From Bacteroidales bacterium (lineage in GTDB: Bacteria > Bacteroidota > Bacteroidia > Bacteroidales > UBA10428), in contig JAFGSZ010000099.1 of the NCBI GenBank assembly GCA_016934395.1, positions 36,104 through 100,103 on the forward strand: DNA of 64,000 nucleotides, written 5' to 3'. The notes under the pieces are model-generated. The model had not been told where the DNA came from. It was given only the letters and a program-made list of their open reading frames with translations, and did no database searches. Positions 28,027 to 37,526 of the stretch are shown here, one piece after another (position 1 is the first letter of the stretch; each line of letters starts with the position of its first letter). The position numbers were made by a program, and so were the translations under genes.

Positions 28027-28701
28027 TCAGGCAGATTGCCTTAAACGCTCGGCTTCACGTTCGCGTTTTTTCTTACTCATCAGAAACTTAGCTTTATTTT
28101 CTTCTTTTTTCAGTAGTCTTTCAATATTCTTCTGATGCGTAAATAGTAACAATACCGATATAATCAATGAAAAGATAACCAGGGACGGGGTGGTGGTTTT
28201 AAAAATAAAAATTACTATAAATGGAAATGAAAAACCTGCAACCATTGAACTTAATGAAACATATTTAGTAGCAACAAGGGTAATTACAAATACTCCAAGA
28301 CAAACAAGTGTAGTATGCGGATCAATGGCAAGAATTATACCCAGCAGTGTAGCAACTCCTTTTCCTCCCCTGAATCCAACATAGATCGGGAACACATGAC
28401 CAAGAATCGCGGCTATACCCAGCAAAAGCTGAAAGTTAATATAATCACCTGTTTGAGGAATATAATAATCTGTGAAATAGATCAGGTTTACAGCCATCCA
28501 TCCTTTAAAGATGTCGAATATCAGCACTAAAACCCCGGGTTTCCATCCTAAAACGCGAATTGCATTTGTTGACCCTGCATTTTTGCTTCCATGTTCCCTT
28601 ACATCAATGTTAAAGAAAGTTTTACCAATCCACACTGAAGTGGGCACAGACCCTAATAAGTACGCCATAATCAGGGCCATTATGTTAAAGAATAAAGGCA
28701 T
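28027..28701 (-). CDS. plsY: Acyl-phosphate:glycerol-3-phosphate acyltransferase PlsY
   Basis: A 224-residue integral membrane enzyme that transfers the acyl group from acyl-phosphate to glycerol-3-phosphate, the first step of phospholipid synthesis. PlsY motifs are GSVPTSVWIGK near residue 17, HGSKNAGSTNAIRVLG near 37-52 and GHVFPIYVGFRGGKGVAT near 103-120. There are five hydrophobic helices. The last 30 residues are a basic, Arg/Lys-rich tail (KKKREREAERLR), longer than in many PlsY proteins. Confidence 0.95.
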   Translation of the reverse strand: MPLFFNIMALIMAYLLGSVPTSVWIGKTFFNIDVREHGSKNAGSTNAIRVLGWKPGVLVLIFDIFKGWMAVNLIYFTDYYIPQTGDYINFQLLLGIAAILGHVFPIYVGFRGGKGVATLLGIILAIDPHTTLVCLGVFVITLVATKYVSLSSMVAGFSFPFIVIFIFKTTTPSLVIFSLIISVLLLFTHQKNIERLLKKEENKAKFLMSKKKREREAERLRQSA

Positions 28702-28782
28702 TAAAGAACTAATTTTTTTGGGCTGCTAAACTACACATAATTTCATTCCTATACAAAAAAATTGGATTAAATTTAATTGCTT

Positions 28783-28822
28783 AAAAACACAACAGCCTCT
28801 ATCATAAAATAATAGAGGCTGT
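28783..28822 (-). terminator. Intrinsic terminator after pckA
   Basis: An 11-bp perfect stem, ACAGCCTCTAT (28792-28802) and ATAGAGGCTGT (28812-28822), lies 21 bp beyond the pckA stop. On the minus strand it is followed by a short U-rich run. Confidence 0.75.
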
Positions 28823-28842
28823 GAGTACTAAGCTTATTCAAT

Positions 28843-30471
28843 CTAAATAACCGGTCCGGCAGCTACAAGAGCTTTACCTTCCTTATTATCGGTATATTGT
28901 TCAAAATTATTGATAAAACGGGATGCCAGATCTTTAGCTTTTGTCTCCCATTCAGACTTATCGGCATACGTATCTCTTGGATCAAGAATGTTAGGATCTG
29001 CACCCGGTAATGAAGTTGGAATCTCAAGATTGAAAATCGGAATTATCTTTGTTTTTGATTTTTCAATGGAACCATCTAATATTGCATCGATTATCGCGCG
29101 GGTATCTTTAATGGAAATCCTTTTTCCTGTACCATTCCATCCTGTATTTACCAGGTATGCTTCTGCTCCTGCCTTTTCCATTTTTTTAACCAGTTCCTCA
29201 CCGTATTTTGTCGGGTGAAGTGTTAAAAATGCAGCGCCGAAACAAGCCGAAAAAGTAGGTTGTGGAGTAGTTACACCTCGTTCAGTTCCGGCTAATTTCG
29301 CCGTAAATCCAGAAAGAAAATGATACTTGGTCTGTTCCGGAGTAAGTTTTGAAACCGGTGGCATTACACCAAAAGCATCTGCTGTAAGAAAGATAACTTT
29401 TTTTGCATGTCCGGCCTTGGATACGGGTTTAATTATATTATTAATGTGGTAAATGGGGTAAGATACCCGTGTATTTTGAGTAACTGATCCATCATCAAAA
29501 TCTATTTTTCCATTTTTGTCTACGGTAACATTTTCAAGAAGGGCATCTTTTTTAATGGCATTAAAAATATCAGGTTCACTTTCCTTATCGAGATGAATTG
29601 TTTTTGCATAACATCCGCCTTCGAAATTAAAAATACCTTCATCATCCCATCCATGTTCGTCATCTCCAATAAGGGCGCGTTTAGGATCAGTGGAAAGCGT
29701 GGTTTTTCCGGTTCCTGACAAGCCGAAGAAAATAGCGGTATCACCATCTTTGCCTACATTTGCAGAACAATGCATAGCAGCTATTCCCTTTAAGGGTAAA
29801 TAGTAGTTCATAATTGAAAAAATACCTTTTTTCATTTCACCACCATACCAGCTGCCACCAACCACGGCACGACCTTCAGAAAGATTAAATACAACAAAGT
29901 TTTCAGAATTCATAGGAACTCCATCGGTCCGTTTCATGTTTTTCCAATCAGGATTAACCACCTTGGCAGCATTTAGCATAACAAAATCAGGAGTAAAATT
30001 TTTAAGTTCCTCGTCAGTAGGGCGTATAAACATATTTTTCACAAAGTGGGCCTGCCAGGCTACTTCCATTATAAAACGTATCTTTAACCTGGAATCTTCA
30101 TTTGCACCGGCATATCCGTCAATAACATAAAGCTTTTTACCGGATAATTGTTTAGCTCCCAGATTATAACAATGTTTCCAAACACTCTGGTCAACCGGTT
30201 TATTGTCAGAAGTTTTTGCCTGTTCTGCCCACCAGACAGTGTTTTTGGTTTTTTCATCCAGTACAATATATTTGTCTTTTGGTGAACGCCCGGTAAAAAC
30301 TCCGGTCATTACATTTACAGCACCAAGTTCTGTGAGTGTACCTTTTTCAAACCCTTCAAGCTCTGGTTTTAACTCTTCATTATATAATTGTTCGTAACTT
30401 GGATTATAGACAATTTCCTTTACATTGGTAATGCCATAAGCAGCAAGATCTTCTTGTTTTAGTATGCCCAT
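28843..30471 (-). CDS. pckA: Phosphoenolpyruvate carboxykinase (ATP)
   Basis: A 542-residue ATP-type PEPCK that interconverts oxaloacetate and ATP with PEP, CO2 and ADP. The P-loop [13 protein letters not shown] lies near residue 248, preceded by [16 protein letters not shown], and [18 protein letters not shown] and [11 protein letters not shown] provide metal and substrate ligands. Length is normal (about 535). Bacteroidota often run this enzyme in the carboxylating direction during fermentation to succinate; the direction cannot be read from sequence. It is the downstream neighbour of ppdK on the same strand, though separated by a terminator and a palindrome, so the two are probably separate transcripts. 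Confidence 0.97.
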   Translation of the reverse strand: MGILKQEDLAAYGITNVKEIVYNPSYEQLYNEELKPELEGFEKGTLTELGAVNVMTGVFTGRSPKDKYIVLDEKTKNTVWWAEQAKTSDNKPVDQSVWKHCYNLGAKQLSGKKLYVIDGYAGANEDSRLKIRFIMEVAWQAHFVKNMFIRPTDEELKNFTPDFVMLNAAKVVNPDWKNMKRTDGVPMNSENFVVFNLSEGRAVVGGSWYGGEMKKGIFSIMNYYLPLKGIAAMHCSANVGKDGDTAIFFGLSGTGKTTLSTDPKRALIGDDEHGWDDEGIFNFEGGCYAKTIHLDKESEPDIFNAIKKDALLENVTVDKNGKIDFDDGSVTQNTRVSYPIYHINNIIKPVSKAGHAKKVIFLTADAFGVMPPVSKLTPEQTKYHFLSGFTAKLAGTERGVTTPQPTFSACFGAAFLTLHPTKYGEELVKKMEKAGAEAYLVNTGWNGTGKRISIKDTRAIIDAILDGSIEKSKTKIIPIFNLEIPTSLPGADPNILDPRDTYADKSEWETKAKDLASRFINNFEQYTDNKEGKALVAAGPVI

Positions 30472-30627
30472 GTTTAATTTGTTTTAAGTTATTAATAAAT
30501 ATAGTATGCCTTTAATTTAATGAATTAAAACAAAACTTAAATCAACCCTTAATAATCTTTCAAATTCCGACCGTAGTCCATATTAAACAGAATCAGTGAA
30601 ATAAGTTTATCTAAATTATAAACAACC

Positions 30628-30649
30628 CTTAAAAACAATTGTTTTTAAG
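30628..30649. promoter_or_regulatory. 22-bp perfect palindrome upstream of pckA
   Basis: CTTAAAAACAA is followed directly by its exact reverse complement, with no spacer. The site lies 157-178 bp upstream of the pckA ATG, just beyond the ppdK terminator. Perfect symmetry without a loop suggests a dimeric regulator's operator rather than a hairpin. Confidence 0.4.
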
Positions 30650-30662
30650 TATACTGTTTCAT

Positions 30663-30698
30663 AAAAAATGGTGTTCGAAGGTTCGGACACCATTTTTT
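30663..30698 (-). terminator. Intrinsic terminator after ppdK
   Basis: Arms AATGGTGTTCGAA and TTCGGACACCATT pair over 13 bp with one G-U wobble and a tiny loop, flanked by A and T runs. It starts 17 bp after the ppdK stop and is strong in both directions. Confidence 0.85.
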
Positions 30699-30714
30699 AA
30701 AGAACAGTTTAAAA

Positions 30715-33423
30715 TTATCTTAAAGCAGCTTGTGCTGCAGCTAATCTTGCAATTGGCACTCTAAAAGGAGAACAGCTAACATAGTTCATTCCTGCTCTTG
30801 CGCAGAATTCCACAGATGAAGGTTCGCCTCCATGTTCACCGCAAATTCCCACTTTTAATTTGGCATTTGAACTTCTGCCTTTTTTAATTCCCGTTTCAAT
30901 GAGTTGGCCAACACCTTCCTGGTCTAATACCTGGAAAGGATCATTTTTCAGGATTCCTTTTTGGATATATATGGGCAGGAATTTACCGGCATCATCACGT
31001 GAGTAACCGAAAGCCATTTGAGTAAGGTCATTTGTACCGAATGAGAAAAACTCAGCAACTTCAGCAATTTTATCAGCAGTTAAAGCTGCACGGGGAATTT
31101 CGATCATAGTACCTACCAGATACTCGATTTTATCTCCGCGTTCGGCAAATACTGCCTCAGCCACAGAACGCACAATTTCTTCCTGCATTTTAAACTCTTT
31201 AACTGTTCCAATAAGAGGAATCATAATTTCAGGTAAAGTTTTAATACCTTTCTTCTTTAAATCCATTGCAGCTTCGATGATAGCGCGCGCCTGCATTTCT
31301 GTGATCTCGGGATAGGTGTTTCCTAAACGACAACCACGGTGACCTAACATAGGATTAAATTCGTGCAGGTCTTCAACTTTTTGTTTGATGACCTCAACGG
31401 AAATTCCCATTTCTTCAGCCATTTCTTTCTGATTTGCTTCTTCGTGTGGAACAAATTCATGCAATGGTGGATCCAGTAAACGAACAGTTACAGGCAAACC
31501 GGCCATGGCAGTAAATACGTCAGAAAAGTCCTGACGCTGTATTGGTAATAGTTTAGTTAATGCTTTTCTTCTTCCGGCTTCATCATCAGCAAGTATCATT
31601 TCCCGCATGCGAATCAGGCGTTCTCCTTCAAAAAACATATGTTCTGTACGGCAGAGGCCAATTCCCTGAGCGCCAAAGTCACGGGCTACTTTACAATCTC
31701 TTGCAGTTTCCGCATTGGTACGAACATCAATTTTTCTGTATTTATCTGCAAGTTTCATTATTTCACCAAAATCACCGCTTAATTCAGGATCGATGGTAGC
31801 AATTTTACCTTCGTAAACTTCACCGGTTGAACCGTTAAGCGAAATCCAGTCACCTTCTTTTAATGTTTTACCACCTGCGGTAAGTGTTCTGGCTTTTCCG
31901 TTAATAACACAACCTCCTGCACCAGACACGCAACATTTACCCATTCCGCGGGCAACAACAGCAGCGTGTGAAGTCATACCTCCGCGAGCAGTCAGAATAC
32001 CCTTTGCAATATCCATACCTTCAAGATCTTCAGGAGAAGTTTCAATACGCACTAAAATTGAAACAGGATATTTTTTAGCTTCATCGGCATGGAATACGAT
32101 CTGCCCGGTTGCAGCACCAGGAGAAGCAGGAAGACCTTTAGCCAATACATTGGCACTTTTAATTGCGTTTTTATCGAATACGGGGTGTAATAATTCATCC
32201 AGTTTATTGGGTTCCTGACGAAGTAAAGCAGTTTTTTCGTCAATTTTCCCTTCTTTTAATAAATCCATGGCAATTTTTACCATAGCCGCTGCGGTGCGTT
32301 TTCCGTTACGGGTTTGTAACATCCATAATTTACCATCCTGGATAGTAAATTCAAGGTCTTGCATATCCTTAAAATAATTCTCAAGATTTTCCTGAGTTTC
32401 ATCAAGCTCCTTATAAGCAGCAGGCATATATTCTTCCAATGAAGGATATTTTGCAGCTCTTTCTGCTTCGGAAACACCAGCAAGTTCAGCCCAGCGAAGT
32501 GAACCTTCTTTGGTAATTTGCTGTGGAGTACGAATACCGGCAACAACGTCTTCACCTTGTGCATCAATCAGGTATTCACCATTAAAAATATTTTCTCCGG
32601 TAGCCGCATCACGAGTGAAAGCAACACCTGTACCCGAGTTTTTGCCCATATTACCATAAACCATAGCCTGCACGTTTACAGCAGTTCCCCATTCTTCAGG
32701 AATCTGGTTCATAGCGCGGTAATAGTTAGCGCGAGGATTCATCCAGCTGTCGAATACTGCACAAACAGCGCCCCAAAGCTGATCCCATGGATCGGTTGGG
32801 AAATCATGCCCGGTTTGTTTTTTCACCGCAGCTTTAAACTTTTTAACAAGCTCTTTCAGGTCGGCAACGTCAAGGTCGGTATCATCCTGAACCCCTTTTG
32901 CCTCTTTAACCTCTTCCATAATTTCTTCAAAGGGATCAATATCTTCTTTTGATTCCGGTTTCATACCCAGAACAACATCACCATACATTTGCACAAAACG
33001 TCGGTATGAATCCCATGCAAATCTTTCATTACCTGATTTTTTTGCAATTCCTGCCACGGCATCATCGTTTAGTCCTAGGTTAAGAACTGTATCCATCATA
33101 CCCGGCATTGAAACTCTTGCACCTGAACGAACAGAAACCAGTAGTGGATTTTCTTTATCACCAAATTTCATGTTCATGATTTTTTCAACATAAGCCACAG
33201 CTGCTTCAACTTCTTTTTTGAGAAGGCTTACAACTTTGTCTTTTCCATGTTGGTTATATTCTGTACAAACATCGGTTGTGATTGTAAAACCGGGAGGAAC
33301 AGGAACTCCAATTAAGTTCATTTCAGCTAAGTTGGCACCTTTACCACCCAGGAGATTTTTCATATCGGCTTTGCCCTCGGCTTCCTTATTACCGAATGTA
33401 TAAACACGTTTTACGTCAGACAT
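30715..33423 (-). CDS. ppdK: Pyruvate, phosphate dikinase
   Basis: A 902-residue enzyme that interconverts pyruvate, ATP and Pi with PEP, AMP and PPi. The N-terminal ATP-grasp part contains [12 protein letters not shown] near residue 25 and [16 protein letters not shown] near 97. The swivelling phospho-histidine domain carries [16 protein letters not shown] with the catalytic His486. The C-terminal barrel ends with [14 protein letters not shown] containing the catalytic cysteine. Length is at the upper end of the family (about 875-900). With pckA and pyk nearby, three enzymes of the PEP/pyruvate node sit within 7 kb. A minus-strand TACCTTTG precedes it. Confidence 0.98.
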   Translation of the reverse strand: MSDVKRVYTFGNKEAEGKADMKNLLGGKGANLAEMNLIGVPVPPGFTITTDVCTEYNQHGKDKVVSLLKKEVEAAVAYVEKIMNMKFGDKENPLLVSVRSGARVSMPGMMDTVLNLGLNDDAVAGIAKKSGNERFAWDSYRRFVQMYGDVVLGMKPESKEDIDPFEEIMEEVKEAKGVQDDTDLDVADLKELVKKFKAAVKKQTGHDFPTDPWDQLWGAVCAVFDSWMNPRANYYRAMNQIPEEWGTAVNVQAMVYGNMGKNSGTGVAFTRDAATGENIFNGEYLIDAQGEDVVAGIRTPQQITKEGSLRWAELAGVSEAERAAKYPSLEEYMPAAYKELDETQENLENYFKDMQDLEFTIQDGKLWMLQTRNGKRTAAAMVKIAMDLLKEGKIDEKTALLRQEPNKLDELLHPVFDKNAIKSANVLAKGLPASPGAATGQIVFHADEAKKYPVSILVRIETSPEDLEGMDIAKGILTARGGMTSHAAVVARGMGKCCVSGAGGCVINGKARTLTAGGKTLKEGDWISLNGSTGEVYEGKIATIDPELSGDFGEIMKLADKYRKIDVRTNAETARDCKVARDFGAQGIGLCRTEHMFFEGERLIRMREMILADDEAGRRKALTKLLPIQRQDFSDVFTAMAGLPVTVRLLDPPLHEFVPHEEANQKEMAEEMGISVEVIKQKVEDLHEFNPMLGHRGCRLGNTYPEITEMQARAIIEAAMDLKKKGIKTLPEIMIPLIGTVKEFKMQEEIVRSVAEAVFAERGDKIEYLVGTMIEIPRAALTADKIAEVAEFFSFGTNDLTQMAFGYSRDDAGKFLPIYIQKGILKNDPFQVLDQEGVGQLIETGIKKGRSSNAKLKVGICGEHGGEPSSVEFCARAGMNYVSCSPFRVPIARLAAAQAALR

Positions 33424-33484
33424 CGTATTATTTAATTTTTAAGTTATTATAAAGTTGGAAATCAATCCTTTTTTTGAAAGGAGA

Positions 33485-33492
33485 CAAAGGTA
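33485..33492 (-). promoter_or_regulatory. -7 element of ppdK
   Basis: On the minus strand the sequence reads TACCTTTG, the commonest form of the Bacteroidota -7 element, 61 bp before the ppdK start codon. No clear -33 element. Confidence 0.5.
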
Positions 33493-33558
33493 TTTAAAAA
33501 AACTTAATGAGAAAATTCGTGGTGTTAATTTTATGTTATCTGAAAAGAATTTAAATAA

Positions 33559-34458
33559 TCAACTTCTGGGATGGAATCTTAATATGGCATCCCGGAGATA
33601 TTCACGATCAAGGTGGGTGTAAATTTCAGTAGTTAAAATAGATTCGTGTCCGAGCATTTCCTGCACTGCACGCAGGTCTGCCCCTCCTTCAATAAGGTGG
33701 GTGGCAAAAGAATGCCGCAAAGTATGGGGACTTACCTCGCGCAGCAAATTAATTTTTATACATAATTGTTTAATAATGGTAAAAATCATTACCCTGGTAA
33801 GCTTTTTTCCACGCCGGTTTAAAAACACCACGTTATCACTCGTTTTTTCAACAGATAGATGATTTCGATAATGTTCCTTATAAAAATTAATTTCCTGAAT
33901 AGCTTTTCGTCCTATCGGGATCAGTCGTTCCTTATTTCCTTTGCCTTCAACTTTAATAAAACCCTGATCGAAGAAAAGGTTGGTTAGTTTTAAGTTTACC
34001 AGTTCCGAAACTCGTAATCCGCAACTATACAGAGTTTCGATTATTGCACGGTTACGATGTCCTTCTGGTTTACTCAGATCAATGGCAGAAATTAGCTGAT
34101 CAATTTCATCAACGGTAAGCACTTCCGGCAATTTACGTCCAACTTTTGGGGCCTCAAGCAATTCAGCAGGATTGTTTATGATGATTTCTTCAAGGAGTAA
34201 ATATTTAAAAAATGATTTTAATCCGGAAATAATCCGTGCCTGGCTGCGGGCTTGCAGTTCCATGTCATTAATCCATTTTAAAAAATCCCGGAGGTGAACA
34301 AGTGTTACCTGCTCAGGGGGTAAATGAAATTGCTTAATTTCGAAAAACTGAATAAGTTTTTTAATATCCCTTATATATGCTAAAACAGAGTTTTCAGATA
34401 GCGATTTCTCTATTTTAAGATATGATTCATAATTCTTTATCAATTGGGGCCAGTTCAC
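33559..34458 (-). CDS. xerD: Tyrosine recombinase XerD
   Basis: A 299-residue site-specific recombinase with the full catalytic set: Arg149 in SCGLRVSEL, His245 and Arg248 in HTLRHSFATH, His271 in GHESILTTEIYTH and nucleophilic Tyr280. The N-terminal SAM-like core-binding domain covers residues about 5-95. Size and motifs fit the chromosomal XerC/D dimer-resolution enzymes rather than an integron or phage integrase, and there is no attachment site or mobile cargo nearby. It diverges from pyk. Confidence 0.92.
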   Translation of the reverse strand: MNWPQLIKNYESYLKIEKSLSENSVLAYIRDIKKLIQFFEIKQFHLPPEQVTLVHLRDFLKWINDMELQARSQARIISGLKSFFKYLLLEEIIINNPAELLEAPKVGRKLPEVLTVDEIDQLISAIDLSKPEGHRNRAIIETLYSCGLRVSELVNLKLTNLFFDQGFIKVEGKGNKERLIPIGRKAIQEINFYKEHYRNHLSVEKTSDNVVFLNRRGKKLTRVMIFTIIKQLCIKINLLREVSPHTLRHSFATHLIEGGADLRAVQEMLGHESILTTEIYTHLDREYLRDAILRFHPRS

Positions 34459-34496
34459 CTAAAGAAAATTTAGTATTAATTCTAATCTTATTCGAT

Positions 34497-34504
34497 TACC
34501 TTTG
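34497..34504 (+). promoter_or_regulatory. -7 element of pyk
   Basis: TACCTTTG matches TAnnTTTG 73 bp before the pyk ATG, in the divergent spacer with xerD. Confidence 0.5.
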
Positions 34505-34577
34505 CGCGTTTTTTTAATTATGTTGTAAATTTATAATAGGTTTTCTCAGGAAAAAATTAATTTATTCAGTTTTTATT

Positions 34578-35996
34578 ATGACCAAAAAGACAAAAATTGT
34601 AGCTACAATATCGGACCTTAAGTGCGATGTGGATTTTATTAAAGAATTATTTGAGGCAGGAATGAACGTGGTACGCTTAAATACGGCACATCAGACTATT
34701 GAACAAACGCGCAAAGTTATTCATAATGTGCGGCGGGTTTCAGATAAAATAGCTTTATTATTAGATACCAAAGGTCCAGAAATCAGGACAGTACCCTCTG
34801 AACATAAAATATCCGTTAACCTTGAAGATACCCTTATAGTAAAAGGTGATCCAACAGGAGTTTCACAAGGCAATACAATTTATGTAAGCTATAATAATTT
34901 TGTTAACGAGATAAAAGTTGGAGACAAAATTCTTATCGATGACGGAGAAATGGAATTGCTGGTAATTTCTAAATCAGGGGATTCATTATCCTGTAAGGCA
35001 ACAAATTCGGGAATAATAAAAGGAAAAAAGAGTGTAAATGTTCCAAATGTAGAATTTTCTTTGCCTGCCATCAGTAATCGGGACAGGGAATATATTGATT
35101 TTGCAATTGAAGAAGATATCGATTTTATTGCCCATTCATTTGTAAGAAATAAAAATGATGTACTTGAAATTCAAAATATCCTGGATAATAAACATTCGAG
35201 GGTTAAGATTATTGCCAAAATTGAAAATCAGGAAGGAGTTGATAATATTGATGAGATTATTGAACACGTTTATGGAATAATGGTAGCAAGGGGAGATCTT
35301 GCCATTGAAATCCCGTATGAAAAAATTCCAGGCATTCAGAAAAAAATTATAAATAAATGTATAGAGAGCCGGAAGCCCGTTATTATTGCTACACAAATGC
35401 TGCACTCAATGATTGAGAATCCGAGGCCTACGAGGGCTGAAGTAACGGATGTGGCTAATGCCATTTATAGTAAAACCGACGCCATAATGTTAAGCGGTGA
35501 AACAGCTTATGGTAAATATCCTGTGGAATCAGTGCAGACCATGTCACGAATTGCTAAAGAAGTTGAAAAAAGCAGGGGTGATATTCACAAAACGCCAATC
35601 GTAATTTTAAGCACGAGAACTTCAGCGTATTTGACAAAATCGGCGGTTGAAGCCTCTATTAAACTGGATTCAAAAGCCATAATTGCCGATACCACTACAG
35701 GACGCACTATTCGCAATATGGCGGGATTCAGGGGAAAAAAGCCTATATATGCATGGTGCTATGACAAACGGATTGTTCGCGAACTTGCGCTTTCTTTCGG
35801 AATTATTCCGGATTATATCAAGCCCAACAAAACAGATAAGTTTATAAAAGAATCATTATCCAAACTTCTAAAGGAAAAACGATTAAAAAAAGAAAATTTT
35901 GTTGTTGTTCTGGGGGGTAATTTTGGAAGAAATGTTGGTGCCTCCTTTATTGAGATCAGCAGCGTTGAAAATTTAATGGAATTTGATTCGAAATAA
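34578..35996 (+). CDS. pyk: Pyruvate kinase
   Basis: A 472-residue enzyme that converts PEP and ADP to pyruvate and ATP. The barrel contains LLLDTKGPEIRT near residue 62, IDFAIEEDIDFIAHSFVRN near 172, IAKIENQEGVDNIDEI near 212, MVARGDLAIEIP near 236 and the substrate loop ATQMLHSMIENPRPTRAEVTDVANA near 275. The usual RLNFSHG phrase reads RLNTAHQ. The small B domain and the C-terminal allosteric domain are both present; effector specificity cannot be deduced. Monocistronic. Confidence 0.96.
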   Translation: MTKKTKIVATISDLKCDVDFIKELFEAGMNVVRLNTAHQTIEQTRKVIHNVRRVSDKIALLLDTKGPEIRTVPSEHKISVNLEDTLIVKGDPTGVSQGNTIYVSYNNFVNEIKVGDKILIDDGEMELLVISKSGDSLSCKATNSGIIKGKKSVNVPNVEFSLPAISNRDREYIDFAIEEDIDFIAHSFVRNKNDVLEIQNILDNKHSRVKIIAKIENQEGVDNIDEIIEHVYGIMVARGDLAIEIPYEKIPGIQKKIINKCIESRKPVIIATQMLHSMIENPRPTRAEVTDVANAIYSKTDAIMLSGETAYGKYPVESVQTMSRIAKEVEKSRGDIHKTPIVILSTRTSAYLTKSAVEASIKLDSKAIIADTTTGRTIRNMAGFRGKKPIYAWCYDKRIVRELALSFGIIPDYIKPNKTDKFIKESLSKLLKEKRLKKENFVVVLGGNFGRNVGASFIEISSVENLMEFDSK

Positions 35997-36166
35997 TCCT
36001 TGTTATTTAGAATTCTATTAGACTAATGATCGCTGTTTCATTAAATTAAAGTTAATTGAATATTAAGAAAAAAGTTATTGTTTTTGAGCGTCAAATATAT
36101 ATGTTGTCATTAGTCAGATAATTTTACCCTTTTAAATACGAAAAGCTTGTATTGATAAAGTTTAGC

Positions 36167-36197
36167 TTGCCACCGATTAAATTTTGACTTATTTTTG
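36167..36197 (+). promoter_or_regulatory. Promoter of the polysaccharide cluster
   Basis: TATTTTTG at 36190-36197 matches TAnnTTTG and TTG at 36167-36169 lies 20 bp upstream, the expected -33/-7 spacing. The expected transcript has a leader of about 110 nt that includes the small ORF at 36269. Confidence 0.55.
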
Positions 36198-36268
36198 ATC
36201 CTGTTAGAGGTTTTAAATCCCGATCAAAGAATTTTTATTATATCAGCTATCAATTTAAGGAGTCAATT

Positions 36269-36301
36269 ATGTTGATTAGCTTTTATATTGTAAAGAACTA
36301 A
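36269..36301 (+). CDS. Possible 10-codon upstream ORF / leader peptide
   Basis: ATG at 36269 opens a frame of ten codons (MLISFYIVKN) ending in TAA, 13 bp before the sugar-transferase ATG and out of frame with it. AAGGAG at 36257-36262 with a 6-nt spacer is a near-ideal Shine-Dalgarno sequence, which is rare in Bacteroidota. It may be a regulatory leader peptide or a translational coupler. The short length gives no statistical support for coding. Confidence 0.3.
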   Translation: MLISFYIVKN

Positions 36302-36314
36302 TAAACCCTATTAT

Positions 36315-37472
36315 ATGAATAGTTATATTCATTATGTTCATGATGTTAATGATAACTCCTCTCGGGGATTTTTCGGAAGAACATTTAGAAAAACTTCACC
36401 CAAAGTCACAGAAATTTTACAAAATTTTAACCACCTTCAAAGAGCTATCATCAATGCCTCATCTCCTAGAATTTTTGAATTTGTCTCTTCTCATCTCGAT
36501 CTCGAAAAATATTACAGGCACATCATTTTCTCAACAAAGACAAAATCTTATACTGATGATGTAGATTTCAGCAATGTAAGGGCAATTATTAATTTCAAGA
36601 AAATAAACAATGTTCGATATATTAATGAGCATTTGCGGTCGGTAAACACGCTATTGCCGGATGCCGGGATATATATCGGTCGTGTAGAAACTTACTGGGA
36701 CAGAAAACTTAGATTATATAATAAATTTGGTCGTAATATTGGTAGGATATTATGGGTTCTGGATTTCTTCACCAATCGGTTTATACCAAGAGTAAGAATT
36801 ATTGACAGGGTTTATAGTTTTTTAACCAGAGGCAGGCAACATGCAATGTCTCAGGCAGAAATACTTGGGAGATTGGTTTATAGCGGATTTGATATTATCG
36901 ATTACAGATATATTGATGGACTTTTTTATTTTGCAGTAATTAAAACCAGGTTACCCAGTAAAAATCGACATCCTTCTTATCATCCTCTTATCAGATTATG
37001 GCGAATTGGAAAAGGAGGTAAATTAATTGGGATATATAAATTCAGGACAATGCATCCTTATTCTGAATTTCTTCAGGATTTTGTTCTAAAGCTTAACGGT
37101 TATAGCAAAGTTGGAAAACCGGCAAATGATTTCAGAGTAACCCGTTGGGGAAAATGGATGCGAAAACTTTGGATTGATGAATTGCCGCAAATAATTAATC
37201 TTATAAAAGGTGATATGAAGCTGGTGGGAATACGGCCTATTAGCAGGGTTTTTTTCAATGAATATACAGAAGAAATCAGGGAAAAAAGGATTAAACATAA
37301 ACCGGGATGCGTTCCTCCCTATGTGGCATATTTAATGCAGGATGTTGACGACTATATTGAGTCTGAAATCAGGTATATGAACGAATGGGAGAAATCTCCT
37401 TTTTTAACTGATATCAGAATATTCTTCAAAGCATTTTATAATATTGTAACAAATAAGATCCGGAGTAAGTAA
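36315..37472 (+). CDS. Bacterial sugar transferase (undecaprenyl-phosphate phosphosugar transferase family)
   Basis: A 385-residue protein whose C-terminal half carries the sugar-transferase signatures: GIYKFRTMHPYSE near residue 238, and WIDELPQIINLIKGDMKLVGIRP near 286-308, followed by KPGCVPPYV. Such enzymes start polysaccharide or glycan synthesis by moving a sugar-1-phosphate onto the lipid carrier. The N-terminal 190 residues are not the usual membrane bundle: they are largely soluble, with at most a weak hydrophobic stretch near 145-160. So membrane attachment is unclear. The gene is first in a run with a Gfo/Idh dehydrogenase and a DegT aminotransferase, which suggests surface glycan assembly with a modified amino sugar. 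Confidence 0.85.
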   Translation: MNSYIHYVHDVNDNSSRGFFGRTFRKTSPKVTEILQNFNHLQRAIINASSPRIFEFVSSHLDLEKYYRHIIFSTKTKSYTDDVDFSNVRAIINFKKINNVRYINEHLRSVNTLLPDAGIYIGRVETYWDRKLRLYNKFGRNIGRILWVLDFFTNRFIPRVRIIDRVYSFLTRGRQHAMSQAEILGRLVYSGFDIIDYRYIDGLFYFAVIKTRLPSKNRHPSYHPLIRLWRIGKGGKLIGIYKFRTMHPYSEFLQDFVLKLNGYSKVGKPANDFRVTRWGKWMRKLWIDELPQIINLIKGDMKLVGIRPISRVFFNEYTEEIREKRIKHKPGCVPPYVAYLMQDVDDYIESEIRYMNEWEKSPFLTDIRIFFKAFYNIVTNKIRSK

Positions 37473-37526
37473 TCCGTTGTGGATAAATTTTAATAAATAT
37501 CCCCAGATTAAAATATTGATTGATTT

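Larger units (their letters stand above)
35997..36314. other. 318-bp intergenic leader region before the polysaccharide genes
   Basis: It contains a promoter (36167-36197), a 10-codon upstream ORF with a Shine-Dalgarno sequence (36257-36301), and otherwise AT-rich sequence without coding character. No terminator for pyk is recognised. Confidence 0.5.

Noticed and set aside
33559..34458. xerD as evidence of a mobile element
   Set aside because: Motifs and size match housekeeping XerC/D, and no attachment repeats, cargo or composition shift surround it.
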